Under the pieces are notes generated by a model. The model had not been told where the DNA came from and ran no database searches. It was given only the letters and a program-made list of their open reading frames with translations. 6,269 nt of DNA, taken from assembly GCA_041497995.1 (NCBI GenBank), contig JBGQHM010000397.1, positions 1 through 6,269 of the forward strand, given 5' to 3'. The translations under genes and the position numbers were made by a program. This DNA is from DATKMS01 sp041497995. Its GTDB lineage: Bacteria > Desulfobacterota > Binatia > HRBIN30. Below are positions 1 to 6,268 of the stretch, piece after piece; within the stretch, counting starts at the first letter, position 1; each line of letters starts with the position of its first letter.

Positions 1-69
1 CGGATTCCAGGCGTGGGCAACCGCGCGGTCGAGGTTCGCCCTGTCCTCGACTTCCGAGCGTGAACTTGG

Positions 70-86
70 TCGCCCCCTGGGGGCGA
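70..86. repeat. GC-rich perfect palindrome upstream of the glucose dehydrogenase gene
   Basis: The two 8-nt arms TCGCCCCC (70-77) and GGGGGCGA (79-86) are perfect reverse complements around a single central T at 78. As RNA it would form a short hairpin only after opening the central pairs. As DNA it has the two-fold symmetry of an operator. It lies about 127 bp before the dehydrogenase ATG. No T-run follows on either strand, so an intrinsic terminator is not well supported. It could be an operator, a remnant of an upstream gene's terminator, or chance in GC-rich DNA. Confidence 0.3.
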
Positions 87-212
87 TAGCAGCTGCCGTC
101 TCCGTCCCTCACTGTCTGGTGATTGACAGGTCGTCAGCTCCAAGTTGGCCCGCAGGCTCCTCAGCCCGAGTCTGCACCGAAACCAAACGGCAGTGCCCGC
201 ATCCAAGCGGGC

Positions 213-1325
213 ATGAAAGCCATCGCTGTCCTACCCAAGACTCGCGAAGTTCAACTCATCGATCACCCCGAGCCGTACATCGCGTCGCCGACCGACGTGA
301 AGCTGCGAATGCTCGAAGTCGGTGTCTGCGGTACGGACCGCGAGATCTGCTCCTTTCAGTACGGTACCCCGCCCGACGGCTCGGAGCACCTCGTAATCGG
401 CCACGAGTCGCTCGGCGAGGTCGTCGAGATCGGTTCAGAGGTCGCGCGCGTCAAGGTCGGTGATCTCGTCGTGCCAATGGTGCGCCGGCCCTGTAACCAC
501 GAGCGCTGTCTTGCCTGCCGGTCTGATCGCCAGGATTTCTGCTACACCGGCGACTTCACCGAGCGCGGCATCAAGATGCAGCACGGGTTTATGACCGAGC
601 TCGTCGTCGACGACCAGAAGTACATGAACGTCGTGCCACGCCAGCTGCGTGACGTGGCGATCCTCGTCGAGCCGCTGACGATTGCGGAAAAGGCCATCAC
701 GCAGATTTGGCAGGTGCAGAAGCGCTTGCCGTGGGCCTGCCCGATCGAGACCAAGGCCGGACGCGGGCATTGCCACAACGCCGTGGTCCTCGGCGCCGGA
801 CCCGTCGGCCTGTTGGGCGCCATGGCCCTCGCCGCGGGCGGCTTCAACGTCTACGTCTACTCCCGCGAAGCGCCGCCGAATCCCAAGTCCGACCTCGTCG
901 AGGCAATCGGCGCGCAGTACGTGTCGGCGCAGAACACATCGATTGATCAGCTTGCAGAGCAGGTCGGCAACATCGATGTGGTGTACGAGGCCACGGGGGC
1001 GTCGAAGGTGTCGTTCGAGATGATCAAGGTCATCGGCTCCAACGCCATCTTCGTCTTCACCGGCGTTCCCGGACGGAAGGGAGCGATCGAGGTGGACACC
1101 GACCTGATCATGCGCGATCTCGTGCTGAAGAATCAGGTCGTGTTCGGCACCGTAAACGCCGGACGCGAGACCTTCGAGGACGCGATTCGCGACATGGGTG
1201 TCTTCATGGAGCGCTGGCCGGCCGCCACCCGATCACTGATCACCGGGCGCAATCCGATGACCGCGTACCGCGATCTGCTCTTGGGTGCACCGCGCGGCAT
1301 CAAGGAAACCATTACTCTGAGCTAG
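213..1325 (+). CDS. Glucose 1-dehydrogenase-like zinc-dependent MDR dehydrogenase
   Basis: This 370-residue protein matches the archaeal/bacterial glucose dehydrogenase branch of the medium-chain dehydrogenases, which oxidise D-glucose or related aldoses to the lactone with NAD(P)+ in the cytoplasm. Seen in order: a GroES-like N-terminal domain with CGTDRE (C39, T41) and GHE (H64, E65) for the catalytic zinc; a structural-zinc lobe with C94, C99, C102 and C110; the GDH-type stretch ERGIKMQHGFMTE (118-129); E153 in LVEPLT; a Rossmann GxGxxG (G194-G199); S217-R218 after the second strand, consistent with NADP use; and a C-terminal KNQVVFGTVNAGR (306-318) typical of the glucose dehydrogenase C-terminal domain. 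The frame is open upstream to a TTG at 123, but family similarity begins at MKAIAV, so the ATG at 213 was chosen although its Shine-Dalgarno is weak. Length fits the family. The class is secure; the substrate (glucose, galactose or another aldose) is inferred. It starts the co-directional gene set. Confidence 0.9.
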   Translation: MKAIAVLPKTREVQLIDHPEPYIASPTDVKLRMLEVGVCGTDREICSFQYGTPPDGSEHLVIGHESLGEVVEIGSEVARVKVGDLVVPMVRRPCNHERCLACRSDRQDFCYTGDFTERGIKMQHGFMTELVVDDQKYMNVVPRQLRDVAILVEPLTIAEKAITQIWQVQKRLPWACPIETKAGRGHCHNAVVLGAGPVGLLGAMALAAGGFNVYVYSREAPPNPKSDLVEAIGAQYVSAQNTSIDQLAEQVGNIDVVYEATGASKVSFEMIKVIGSNAIFVFTGVPGRKGAIEVDTDLIMRDLVLKNQVVFGTVNAGRETFEDAIRDMGVFMERWPAATRSLITGRNPMTAYRDLLLGAPRGIKETITLS

Positions 1326-1442
1326 CACCATGGCGCACGTTCGCGACGCCGCGGTGTTGATGCTCGGCGCGACCTGTGGCGCGCCCCGACCCGACGATCA
1401 TCCGGCGAGCTTCGCCCATACAGGGTTCACGCTGGTCACAAT

Positions 1443-1446
1443 GGAG
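1443..1446 (+). promoter_or_regulatory. Shine-Dalgarno deciding the start of the beta-helix gene
   Basis: GGAG lies 6 nt before the ATG at 1453. It supports that start over the in-frame ATGs at 1330 and 1441. Starting at 1453 also places the signal peptide exactly at the N-terminus. Confidence 0.6.
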
Positions 1447-1452
1447 ACAGAC

Positions 1453-2499
1453 ATGGGTTTAGCGAAATACACGAGATTGAGTGTGCTGAGCGCTACCGCT
1501 CTGTTCTTGAGCTCGGCGTTGCCGGTGCGTGCCGCGATCATAGTTGTGAATCCCGGTGAATCGATCCAGGCGGCGATCGATGCAGCTAACAGTGGGGACG
1601 TGGTCTCTGTAGCTCCGGGGATCTACGACGAGGACATCGATTTCGTCGGCAAAGGGATCACCATCCTCGGCGCCGGCGCCGAGTCCATCATTCGAGGAAC
1701 CGGTAACGGCCCGGTGGTGACCATCTCGAGTGGCGAAGGCAGCGACAGCGTGCTCGATTCGTTGCTCATCACCGGCGGCCTCGCCGACCGGGGCGGCGGC
1801 ATTTTGATTCAGGGCAGCAGCCCGACGATCGCACGCACCATCATCTTCAACAACCGGGCTCGGATGCAGGGCAGCGGGGTGTTCATCCAAGCGTCCAACG
1901 CTCTGCTCACCAACAATCTCATCGTCTACAACGCGACCGGTGGCGGCGATCCGCACTCGGTCGAGGTCGCCGACGCGGCGCCGCAGCTCATCAACAACAC
2001 CATCGCGCGCGGCGACAGCAACGCGATCATTCTTCGCGGCAACTCGCCTGCACTGGTGATGAACAACGTCCTGGCGCTCAACGGCGGGCGTGGCATCTGC
2101 GACTTCAGTACGGATGGGAGCGCCGTGATCCACTACAACGACTTCTTCCGCAACCAAAGGGGCGCCCTGCTCACCGACCACAAGAACTTCCGCTTCATTC
2201 GGCGCGCCGAGCATCAGATCGGATTGCCGCGCTTGCAGGGCAACCGCGATGGCTCGCCCGGCTTCATAGTTACGCTCCCGTCGCGAAACCCAAGCGCCAG
2301 TGGCGTCACGGTGCAGGACTTCACGTTGAGCACGACGCGCCACAGTACCGCGCTGCACGCGGGCAATCCCGATCCGATCTTCAACAATCAGGACGGCACG
2401 CGGAACACCTTGGGTTTCACGGGCGGACCCGAGGCCCCGGATCTACTCTCGGCCGGCGCCGCGGTGCAGTTACGTATGCCCTCCGACGAATCTCTGTAA
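1453..2499 (+). CDS. Secreted right-handed parallel beta-helix protein
   Basis: This is a 348-residue exported protein. Residues 1-27 form a Sec signal peptide: a basic start (K5, R8), a hydrophobic core, and a VRA-A cleavage site around residue 27/28. The mature protein opens with VNPGESIQAAIDAANSGD (32-49) and VSVAPGIYDE, the usual cap and first turn of pectate-lyase-like/NosD-like beta-helix proteins. Short repeating turns follow, with Asn-rich corners (IFNNRA, LTNNLIVYN, INNTIARG, MNNVLALNGG, IHYNDFFRN), typical of PbH1 repeats from about 65 to 240. The tail DPIFNNQDGTRNTLGFTGGP (307-326) resembles the closing motif seen in many uncharacterised members. I see no catalytic residues that identify a lyase or hydrolase, so polysaccharide binding or cleavage is only a possibility. 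The open frame extends upstream to 1330, but the signal peptide and Shine-Dalgarno select 1453. It is followed 30 bp later by the MFS gene. Fold and export are well supported; function is unknown. Confidence 0.85.
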   Translation: MGLAKYTRLSVLSATALFLSSALPVRAAIIVVNPGESIQAAIDAANSGDVVSVAPGIYDEDIDFVGKGITILGAGAESIIRGTGNGPVVTISSGEGSDSVLDSLLITGGLADRGGGILIQGSSPTIARTIIFNNRARMQGSGVFIQASNALLTNNLIVYNATGGGDPHSVEVADAAPQLINNTIARGDSNAIILRGNSPALVMNNVLALNGGRGICDFSTDGSAVIHYNDFFRNQRGALLTDHKNFRFIRRAEHQIGLPRLQGNRDGSPGFIVTLPSRNPSASGVTVQDFTLSTTRHSTALHAGNPDPIFNNQDGTRNTLGFTGGPEAPDLLSAGAAVQLRMPSDESL

Positions 2500-2529
2500 C
2501 CTGCCGCAACGGAACGGTATCAGAACGTC

Positions 2530-3693
2530 ATGACTGCCCCGCAAGAACCCCAATCGTCAGCGCCCAGAAGCGCACGCATCGCAGTGGCGGTGGTATTCTT
2601 TCTGAACGGTGCCGTGCTTGCGAGCTGGGTGCCGCACATTCCGGGCGTGCAGATGAAGCTCGGCTTGAATTCGGCCGTGTTGGGCTTCGCATTGCTCGGC
2701 ATGGCGGCGGGCGCGCTCATGGGGATCCCACTGGCCGGCTGGTGGATCCCGCGCGCCGGCAGCCGGCGGGTGGTGCGTGTCAGTGCGGTGGTGTTCTTTG
2801 CGGCGCTCTGCTTGCCGATCCTGGCACCCAATCTGCCGTTCCTGATCGCTGCGTTGGTTCTGCTGGGGGCGAGCAACGGTGCGATGGACGTCTCGATGAA
2901 CGCACAGGCGGTCATCGTGGAGCAACGGGTGGGCCGCCCGATCATGTCGTCGTTTCATGGGATGTGGAGCGTTGGTGGACTCGCGGGCGCGGGTGCCTGC
3001 GCGCTCGCCTTGCACTGCGGGGTCGATCCGTTGGCGCACGTGCTCGGAGCAACGATCGTTCTGGGCGCCGTCGCTATTGTCGCTCTTCAACCGCTGCTGC
3101 CCCCCACCGCGGACTCCACCGACGACGGGCCGAGGATCGCCCGCCCCACGGGTCTGTTGATTGGGCTGGGGTTGATGGCGTTGCTGGCACTGCTCGCCGA
3201 AGGCTCGATGGGTGACTGGAGCGCCGTGTATCTGCGGCTGTCTCTCGGGACCAGCGCCGGCTTCGCGGCACTTGGCTTCGCCGCCTTCCAGCTGACGATG
3301 GCGGCTGGACGCTTTGCCGGCGACCGTCTGGTTGGACGGTTGGGTAACCAGACGGTGGTGCGCATCAGTGCCAGCCTCGCTGCCATCGGACTCGGCGTTG
3401 CGCTGCTTCTTGGCGATCCGATCGCCGCGCTCGTCGGCTGTGGCTGCGTCGGGTTGGGCCTGTCGAACCTCATCCCGATTCTGTTTCGCGCCGCCAGCCA
3501 GCTCCCCGGCGTCAGCGCCGGTCATGGAATCGCTGCCGTGAGTACAGCCGGATACTGCGGCTTCTTGGCGGGCCCGCCACTCATCGGGTTGTGCGCTGAA
3601 GCCGTCACGTTGCCCGGCGCACTGGGAATCGTGGTGGTGTGCCTGGCGTGGATCGCGGTGTCGGCCAGCCGCATGAGCGCCGCGGCGGCGTAA
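2530..3693 (+). CDS. YbjJ-like MFS transporter
   Basis: This 387-residue inner-membrane protein has about twelve hydrophobic segments (roughly 17-37, 49-72, 82-99, 102-120, 145-162, 168-188, 208-228, 242-260, 275-294, 297-317, 333-355, 361-380). A hydrophilic central loop (about 190-207, acidic and Pro-rich) splits it into two six-helix halves, as expected of the major facilitator superfamily. SMNAQAVIVEQ (122-132), GRPIMSSFHGMWSVGG (135-150) and AEGSMGDWSAVYLR (223-236) are the hallmarks I recognise from the E. coli YbjJ/fucose-permease-like branch. GRFAGDRLVGRLG (260-272) is the MFS motif-A-like loop of the second half. Transport of a sugar or related small molecule is inferred from family and from the flanking sugar-oxidising enzymes; the substrate and direction are not known. 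The start at 2530 has only a weak upstream purine stretch but gives the expected short cytoplasmic N-terminus. The stop is 3 bp from the next gene's first ATG, implying co-transcription and perhaps translational coupling. Confidence 0.88.
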   Translation: MTAPQEPQSSAPRSARIAVAVVFFLNGAVLASWVPHIPGVQMKLGLNSAVLGFALLGMAAGALMGIPLAGWWIPRAGSRRVVRVSAVVFFAALCLPILAPNLPFLIAALVLLGASNGAMDVSMNAQAVIVEQRVGRPIMSSFHGMWSVGGLAGAGACALALHCGVDPLAHVLGATIVLGAVAIVALQPLLPPTADSTDDGPRIARPTGLLIGLGLMALLALLAEGSMGDWSAVYLRLSLGTSAGFAALGFAAFQLTMAAGRFAGDRLVGRLGNQTVVRISASLAAIGLGVALLLGDPIAALVGCGCVGLGLSNLIPILFRAASQLPGVSAGHGIAAVSTAGYCGFLAGPPLIGLCAEAVTLPGALGIVVVCLAWIAVSASRMSAAAA

Positions 3694-3696
3694 GAA

Positions 3697-4668
3697 ATGC
3701 TCGGCGGCAGACGGCATCCAATCGGTGCAATGACTGCCGTCGTGTCCAGCCCCTCACGCGTGTTGCCAGCGAATGACACCGACACTGGCCGCAGCGCCAC
3801 CCGACCCGCACCCGCTCAGTTCGGGGCATTGATAGGGCTACGCCATCACTGGCCGGAGTACCTCATGGAAGCCGGCGAGCTCGGCATCTTCATGATCTCT
3901 GCGGCCCTGTTCGTGGCGCTGCTGGGTCACCCGGGCTCACCGGCAGTGCAGTTCATTCCCGACCCGACCGTGCGCCGCGTCCTGACTGGAATCGCCATGG
4001 GGCTCACGGCCATCGCCATCGTCTACTCGCCGTGGGGCCAGCAGTCGGGTGCGCACTTCAATCCATCCGTGACGTTCACCTTCTGGCGGTTGGGCAAGAC
4101 CGCAGGTTGGGACGCCGTGTTCTACATCGTGGCCCAGTGTGTCGGAGCGGTCGCCGGCGTGTTGATTGCTGCGGCCTGCCTCGGCGACGTCATCCGCCAT
4201 CCATCGGTCAACTATGTCGCGACGCTTCCGGGCGAGTACGGGGTGCCAGTCGCGTTCGTGGCCGAAGGCCTGATCTCCTTCGGCCTCATGACCGTCGTGC
4301 TCATCGTTTCGAACACACCGCGGGTGGCGCGTTTTACCGGGCTCTTCTGCGGCGCAGCAGTCGCGGCGTACATCAGCCTCGAGGCACCGCTGTCAGGTAT
4401 GAGCATGAACCCAGCACGGTCATTTGGCCCGGCCGCCGTGGCGCACATGTGGACCGGGCTCTTGGTGTATTGGGTCGCGCCGCCGCTCGGCATGCTAGCT
4501 GCGGCCGAGGCGTACGTTCGCCTGAAAGGCCCCGGCGGCGTTGCCTGCGCCAAGCTGCATCATCAAAACGACAAGCGCTGCATCTTTTGTGATTATCAGC
4601 ACGGTCCAAGGTCCAACGTCCAAAGTCCAACGTCGACTTTGGACTTTGGACTTTTGACTTTGGACTGA
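3697..4668 (+). CDS. MIP-family aquaporin/facilitator with repeat-encoded C-terminus
   Basis: This is a membrane channel for water or small neutral solutes, 323 residues from the first ATG. Six hydrophobic segments and two re-entrant half-helices are readable. The first box is SGAHFNPSVT (NPS at 122-124 instead of NPA); the second is SGMSMNPARSFGP (NPAR at 238-241, with the selectivity-filter Arg241). Counting back 12 residues from N238, the position equal to the filter His of E. coli AqpZ is Ile226, so an orthodox water-only filter is doubtful. After the last helix comes CAKLHH (284-289) then CIFC (295-298), a Cys/His-rich tail that I recall from related bacterial MIPs. Residues 303-323 and the stop codon come from the inverted repeat at 4602-4667, so the native C-terminus probably ended near residue 300. 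The start is uncertain: ATG 3697, ATG 3730, or ATG 3865. The last has GGAG 6 nt upstream, but using it would drop HWPEYL, which looks conserved. It lies 3 bp after the MFS gene and 12 bp before the GMC gene. Confidence 0.88.
   Translation: MLGGRRHPIGAMTAVVSSPSRVLPANDTDTGRSATRPAPAQFGALIGLRHHWPEYLMEAGELGIFMISAALFVALLGHPGSPAVQFIPDPTVRRVLTGIAMGLTAIAIVYSPWGQQSGAHFNPSVTFTFWRLGKTAGWDAVFYIVAQCVGAVAGVLIAAACLGDVIRHPSVNYVATLPGEYGVPVAFVAEGLISFGLMTVVLIVSNTPRVARFTGLFCGAAVAAYISLEAPLSGMSMNPARSFGPAAVAHMWTGLLVYWVAPPLGMLAAAEAYVRLKGPGGVACAKLHHQNDKRCIFCDYQHGPRSNVQSPTSTLDFGLLTLD
4602..4667. repeat. Long near-perfect inverted repeat built of 7-bp units (GTCCAAN / GACTTTG)
   Basis: The left arm reads four tandem heptamers: GTCCAAG (4604), GTCCAAC (4611), GTCCAAA (4618) and GTCCAAC (4625). 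The right arm reads GACTTTG (4635), GACTTTG (4642), GACTTTT (4649), GACTTTG (4656) and the partial unit GACTGA (4663). The centre is the palindrome GTCGAC at 4632-4637. Pairing base i with 9269-i gives arms of 33 bp with five non-Watson-Crick positions (4603/4666, 4610/4659, 4614/4655, 4617/4652, 4631/4638); two of these are G-U wobbles in RNA. As RNA this is one long, almost loop-free hairpin. It overlaps the aquaporin C-terminal codons and stop, and ends 3 nt before the GMC gene's Shine-Dalgarno. Similar GTCCAAA/TTTGGAC arrays occur, from memory, between genes in many uncultured bacterial genomes. No T-run follows, so it is not a classical terminator. Confidence 0.9.
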
Positions 4669-4670
4669 TC

Positions 4671-4675
4671 GGAGG
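4671..4675 (+). promoter_or_regulatory. Strong Shine-Dalgarno of the GMC oxidoreductase gene
   Basis: GGAGG sits 5 nt before the ATG at 4681 and is the best ribosome-binding site in the window. It fixes the start of the GMC gene. It lies just outside the base of the long hairpin at 4602-4667, so it stays single-stranded when the hairpin folds, while ribosomes finishing the aquaporin gene would unwind the hairpin. Confidence 0.75.
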
Positions 4676-4680
4676 AACCC

Positions 4681-6228
4681 ATGGCAACAGACCATCACTA
4701 CGACGTGATCATCATCGGCTCCGGTGCCGGTGGCGGCACACTGGCCTACAAGCTGGCGCCGTCGGGAAAGCGCATCCTGATCATCGAGCGCGGACCGTAC
4801 GTGCCGCGTGAGAAGGAGAACTGGGACTCGCACGCCGTCAACGTCGAGGCGCGCTACCACATCAAGGAGCCGTGGTTCGACAAGGACGGCAAAGAGTTCC
4901 ACGCCGGCGCGCACTACTTCGTGGGTGGCAACACCAAATTCTACGGGGCCGCGCTGATCCGTCTGCGCCAGCAGGACTTCGGTGAAGTGCGGCACAAGGG
5001 CGGTATCTCGCCGGCTTGGCCCATCAGCTATGGCGAACTGGAGCCGTACTACACGCAAGCCGAGCATCTGTATCAGGTGCACGGCGTCCGCGGCGTTGAT
5101 CCGACCGAACCGCCGTGTAGCGCGCCGTACGAACATCCGCCCTTGAGCCACGAGCCGCGCATCCAGCAGCTCGTCGACGACATGACCCGGCTCGGCCACC
5201 GACCATACCCGATGCCCGTCGGCATTATGCGCGACGAGAAAAACCCGCAGTGGAGCAAGTGCATTCGGTGCAACACCTGCGACGGCTACCCGTGCCTGAT
5301 GTATGCGAAGGCCGACGCCCAGGTCGTCTGCGTCGATCCGGCGTTGCAACACCCGAACGTGTCCCTGATCACCGATGCGTACGTAGCGCGTCTCGAGACC
5401 AGCGCCTCGGGCCGCGAAGTGACGCAGGTCCACGTCGAGCGCAACGGTGCGAAGGAGACCTACTCGGCGAACATCATCGTGTCGTCGTGTGGTGCGATCA
5501 ACTCTGCTGCGTTGCTGTTGCGCTCGCAGAACGACACGCACCCGAACGGTCTGGCGAACAGTTCCGACCTGGTGGGCCGCAACTACATGTGTCACGTCAA
5601 CTCCATGTACCTCGCCGTCTCGCGCGACAAGAACCCGACGCGCTTCAACAAGACGTTCGGCGTGAACGATTTCTATTACGCCTCGAAGGACTGGGACTAC
5701 CCGATGGGGCACATCTCGATGATCGGCAACGTCGACGCCAACATCCTCCGCCTCGGTGCACCGCGCATCGTGCCGGGGATGACGCTCGAGATCATGGCGA
5801 ATCACACGCTGCCGTTCTGGATGACCACCGAGGACCTCCCGGATCCCAACAACCGTGTGTCGCTCACCGAGAACGGCGGCATCATGCTGACGTACACGCC
5901 GAACAACGAGGAAGGGCACAAGCGCCTGCAAGGTGTGCTCAAGAACATGCTGAAGGCGATCGGCTGCCACGATCATCTGGTGCCGCTGCAGGCGTACATT
6001 CCGGGGCGCATCCCGCTCGGTGGAGTGGCGCATCAAAACGGTACGTGCCGTTTCGGTCGGGACCCAACGACCTCGGTGCTGGATGTGAACTGCAAGGCGC
6101 ACGATGTGGACAACCTCTACGTCGTCGACGGTGCCTTCTTCCCATCGAGCGGCGCGGTGAACCCGGCGCTGACGATCATGGCCAACGCGCTGCGCGTGGG
6201 CGACCGCATCCTGTGTCGACTGAACTAG
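4681..6228 (+). CDS. GMC-family FAD-dependent oxidoreductase with cysteine cluster
   Basis: This 515-residue glucose-methanol-choline family flavoenzyme is expected to oxidise a sugar or alcohol hydroxyl using FAD. The N-terminal dinucleotide fold shows DVIIIGSGAGGG (GxGxxG at 13-18) and ends at E36 in IIERG, which binds the FAD ribose. VGGNTKFYGAAL, about 80 residues later, corresponds to the family's first signature region. A cysteine cluster, C194-x2-C197-x2-C200-x4-C205, lies in the substrate-domain half. The C-terminal GMC domain carries VAHQNGTCRFG (His451) and SGAVNPALTIMAN (Asn494). The 43-residue spacing equals that of the catalytic His-His pair of Aspergillus glucose oxidase (516/559). 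There is no signal peptide, Tat motif or membrane helix, so it is cytoplasmic unless an unseen partner carries it. No gluconate-dehydrogenase subunit 3 or cytochrome subunit is in the window, so the electron acceptor (oxygen, quinone or cytochrome) is unknown. The start is fixed by GGAGG at 4671. Family assignment is firm; a carbohydrate substrate is inferred from family and neighbours. Confidence 0.92.
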   Translation: MATDHHYDVIIIGSGAGGGTLAYKLAPSGKRILIIERGPYVPREKENWDSHAVNVEARYHIKEPWFDKDGKEFHAGAHYFVGGNTKFYGAALIRLRQQDFGEVRHKGGISPAWPISYGELEPYYTQAEHLYQVHGVRGVDPTEPPCSAPYEHPPLSHEPRIQQLVDDMTRLGHRPYPMPVGIMRDEKNPQWSKCIRCNTCDGYPCLMYAKADAQVVCVDPALQHPNVSLITDAYVARLETSASGREVTQVHVERNGAKETYSANIIVSSCGAINSAALLLRSQNDTHPNGLANSSDLVGRNYMCHVNSMYLAVSRDKNPTRFNKTFGVNDFYYASKDWDYPMGHISMIGNVDANILRLGAPRIVPGMTLEIMANHTLPFWMTTEDLPDPNNRVSLTENGGIMLTYTPNNEEGHKRLQGVLKNMLKAIGCHDHLVPLQAYIPGRIPLGGVAHQNGTCRFGRDPTTSVLDVNCKAHDVDNLYVVDGAFFPSSGAVNPALTIMANALRVGDRILCRLN

Positions 6229-6244
6229 TCTGCTGAAAGTGGTG

Positions 6245-6268
6245 GCGGCGGGCCTCTGCGCCCGCCGC
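6245..6268 (+). terminator. GC-rich stem-loop after the GMC gene, candidate terminator
   Basis: GCGGCGGGC (6245-6253) and GCCCGCCGC (6260-6268) are perfect reverse complements around a 6-nt loop, CTCTGC. The stem starts 17 nt after the GMC stop codon. The window ends one base later, so the presence of a T-run cannot be judged. Position and stability fit an intrinsic terminator or a 3' mRNA-stabilising hairpin closing the gene set. Confidence 0.55.

Noticed and set aside
1..63. Possible 3' end of an upstream gene, a 20-codon frame ending at TGA 61-63
   Set aside because: Twenty codons at the window edge give no recognisable motif, and another frame is also open across this stretch. It may be real, but it cannot be supported here.
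123..128. Exact TTGACA, a possible -35 box before the dehydrogenase
   Set aside because: No TATAAT-like -10 is present 16-18 nt downstream; the spacing window reads TGGCCC-like GC-rich sequence.
123..212. In-frame 30-residue N-terminal extension of the dehydrogenase from a TTG
   Set aside because: It has no Shine-Dalgarno and is Pro/Gln/Ser-rich, whereas the family's usual N-terminus begins at MKAIAV (ATG 213).
119..463. 114-codon plus-strand frame overlapping the dehydrogenase start
   Set aside because: It is an out-of-frame, Arg/Ser-rich translation of the dehydrogenase 5' region with no family likeness.
1366..1385. Stem GGCGCG/CGCGCC with an 8-nt loop between the dehydrogenase and beta-helix genes
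   Set aside because: It has only 6 bp and no T-run, and such GC stems are frequent by chance in DNA of this composition. A terminator call is not justified.
1459..3717. Two long minus-strand open frames (1459-2358 and 2557-3717) opposite the beta-helix and MFS genes
   Set aside because: Both are antisense to well-supported genes, are low-complexity and rich in Arg/Gln/His, and have no recognisable domain or ribosome-binding site.
4602..4667. Inverted repeat considered as an intrinsic terminator or as a CRISPR fragment
   Set aside because: No T-run follows the stem, and translation of the next gene starts at once. The units are contiguous heptamers without spacers, so it is not a CRISPR array.
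4495..6102. 535-codon open frame on the minus strand opposite the GMC gene and the repeat
   Set aside because: It is composed of Arg/Val/His-rich shadow sequence, runs through the repeat, matches no family I know, and lies opposite a clearly recognisable GMC enzyme. It is a by-product of GC-rich third positions.
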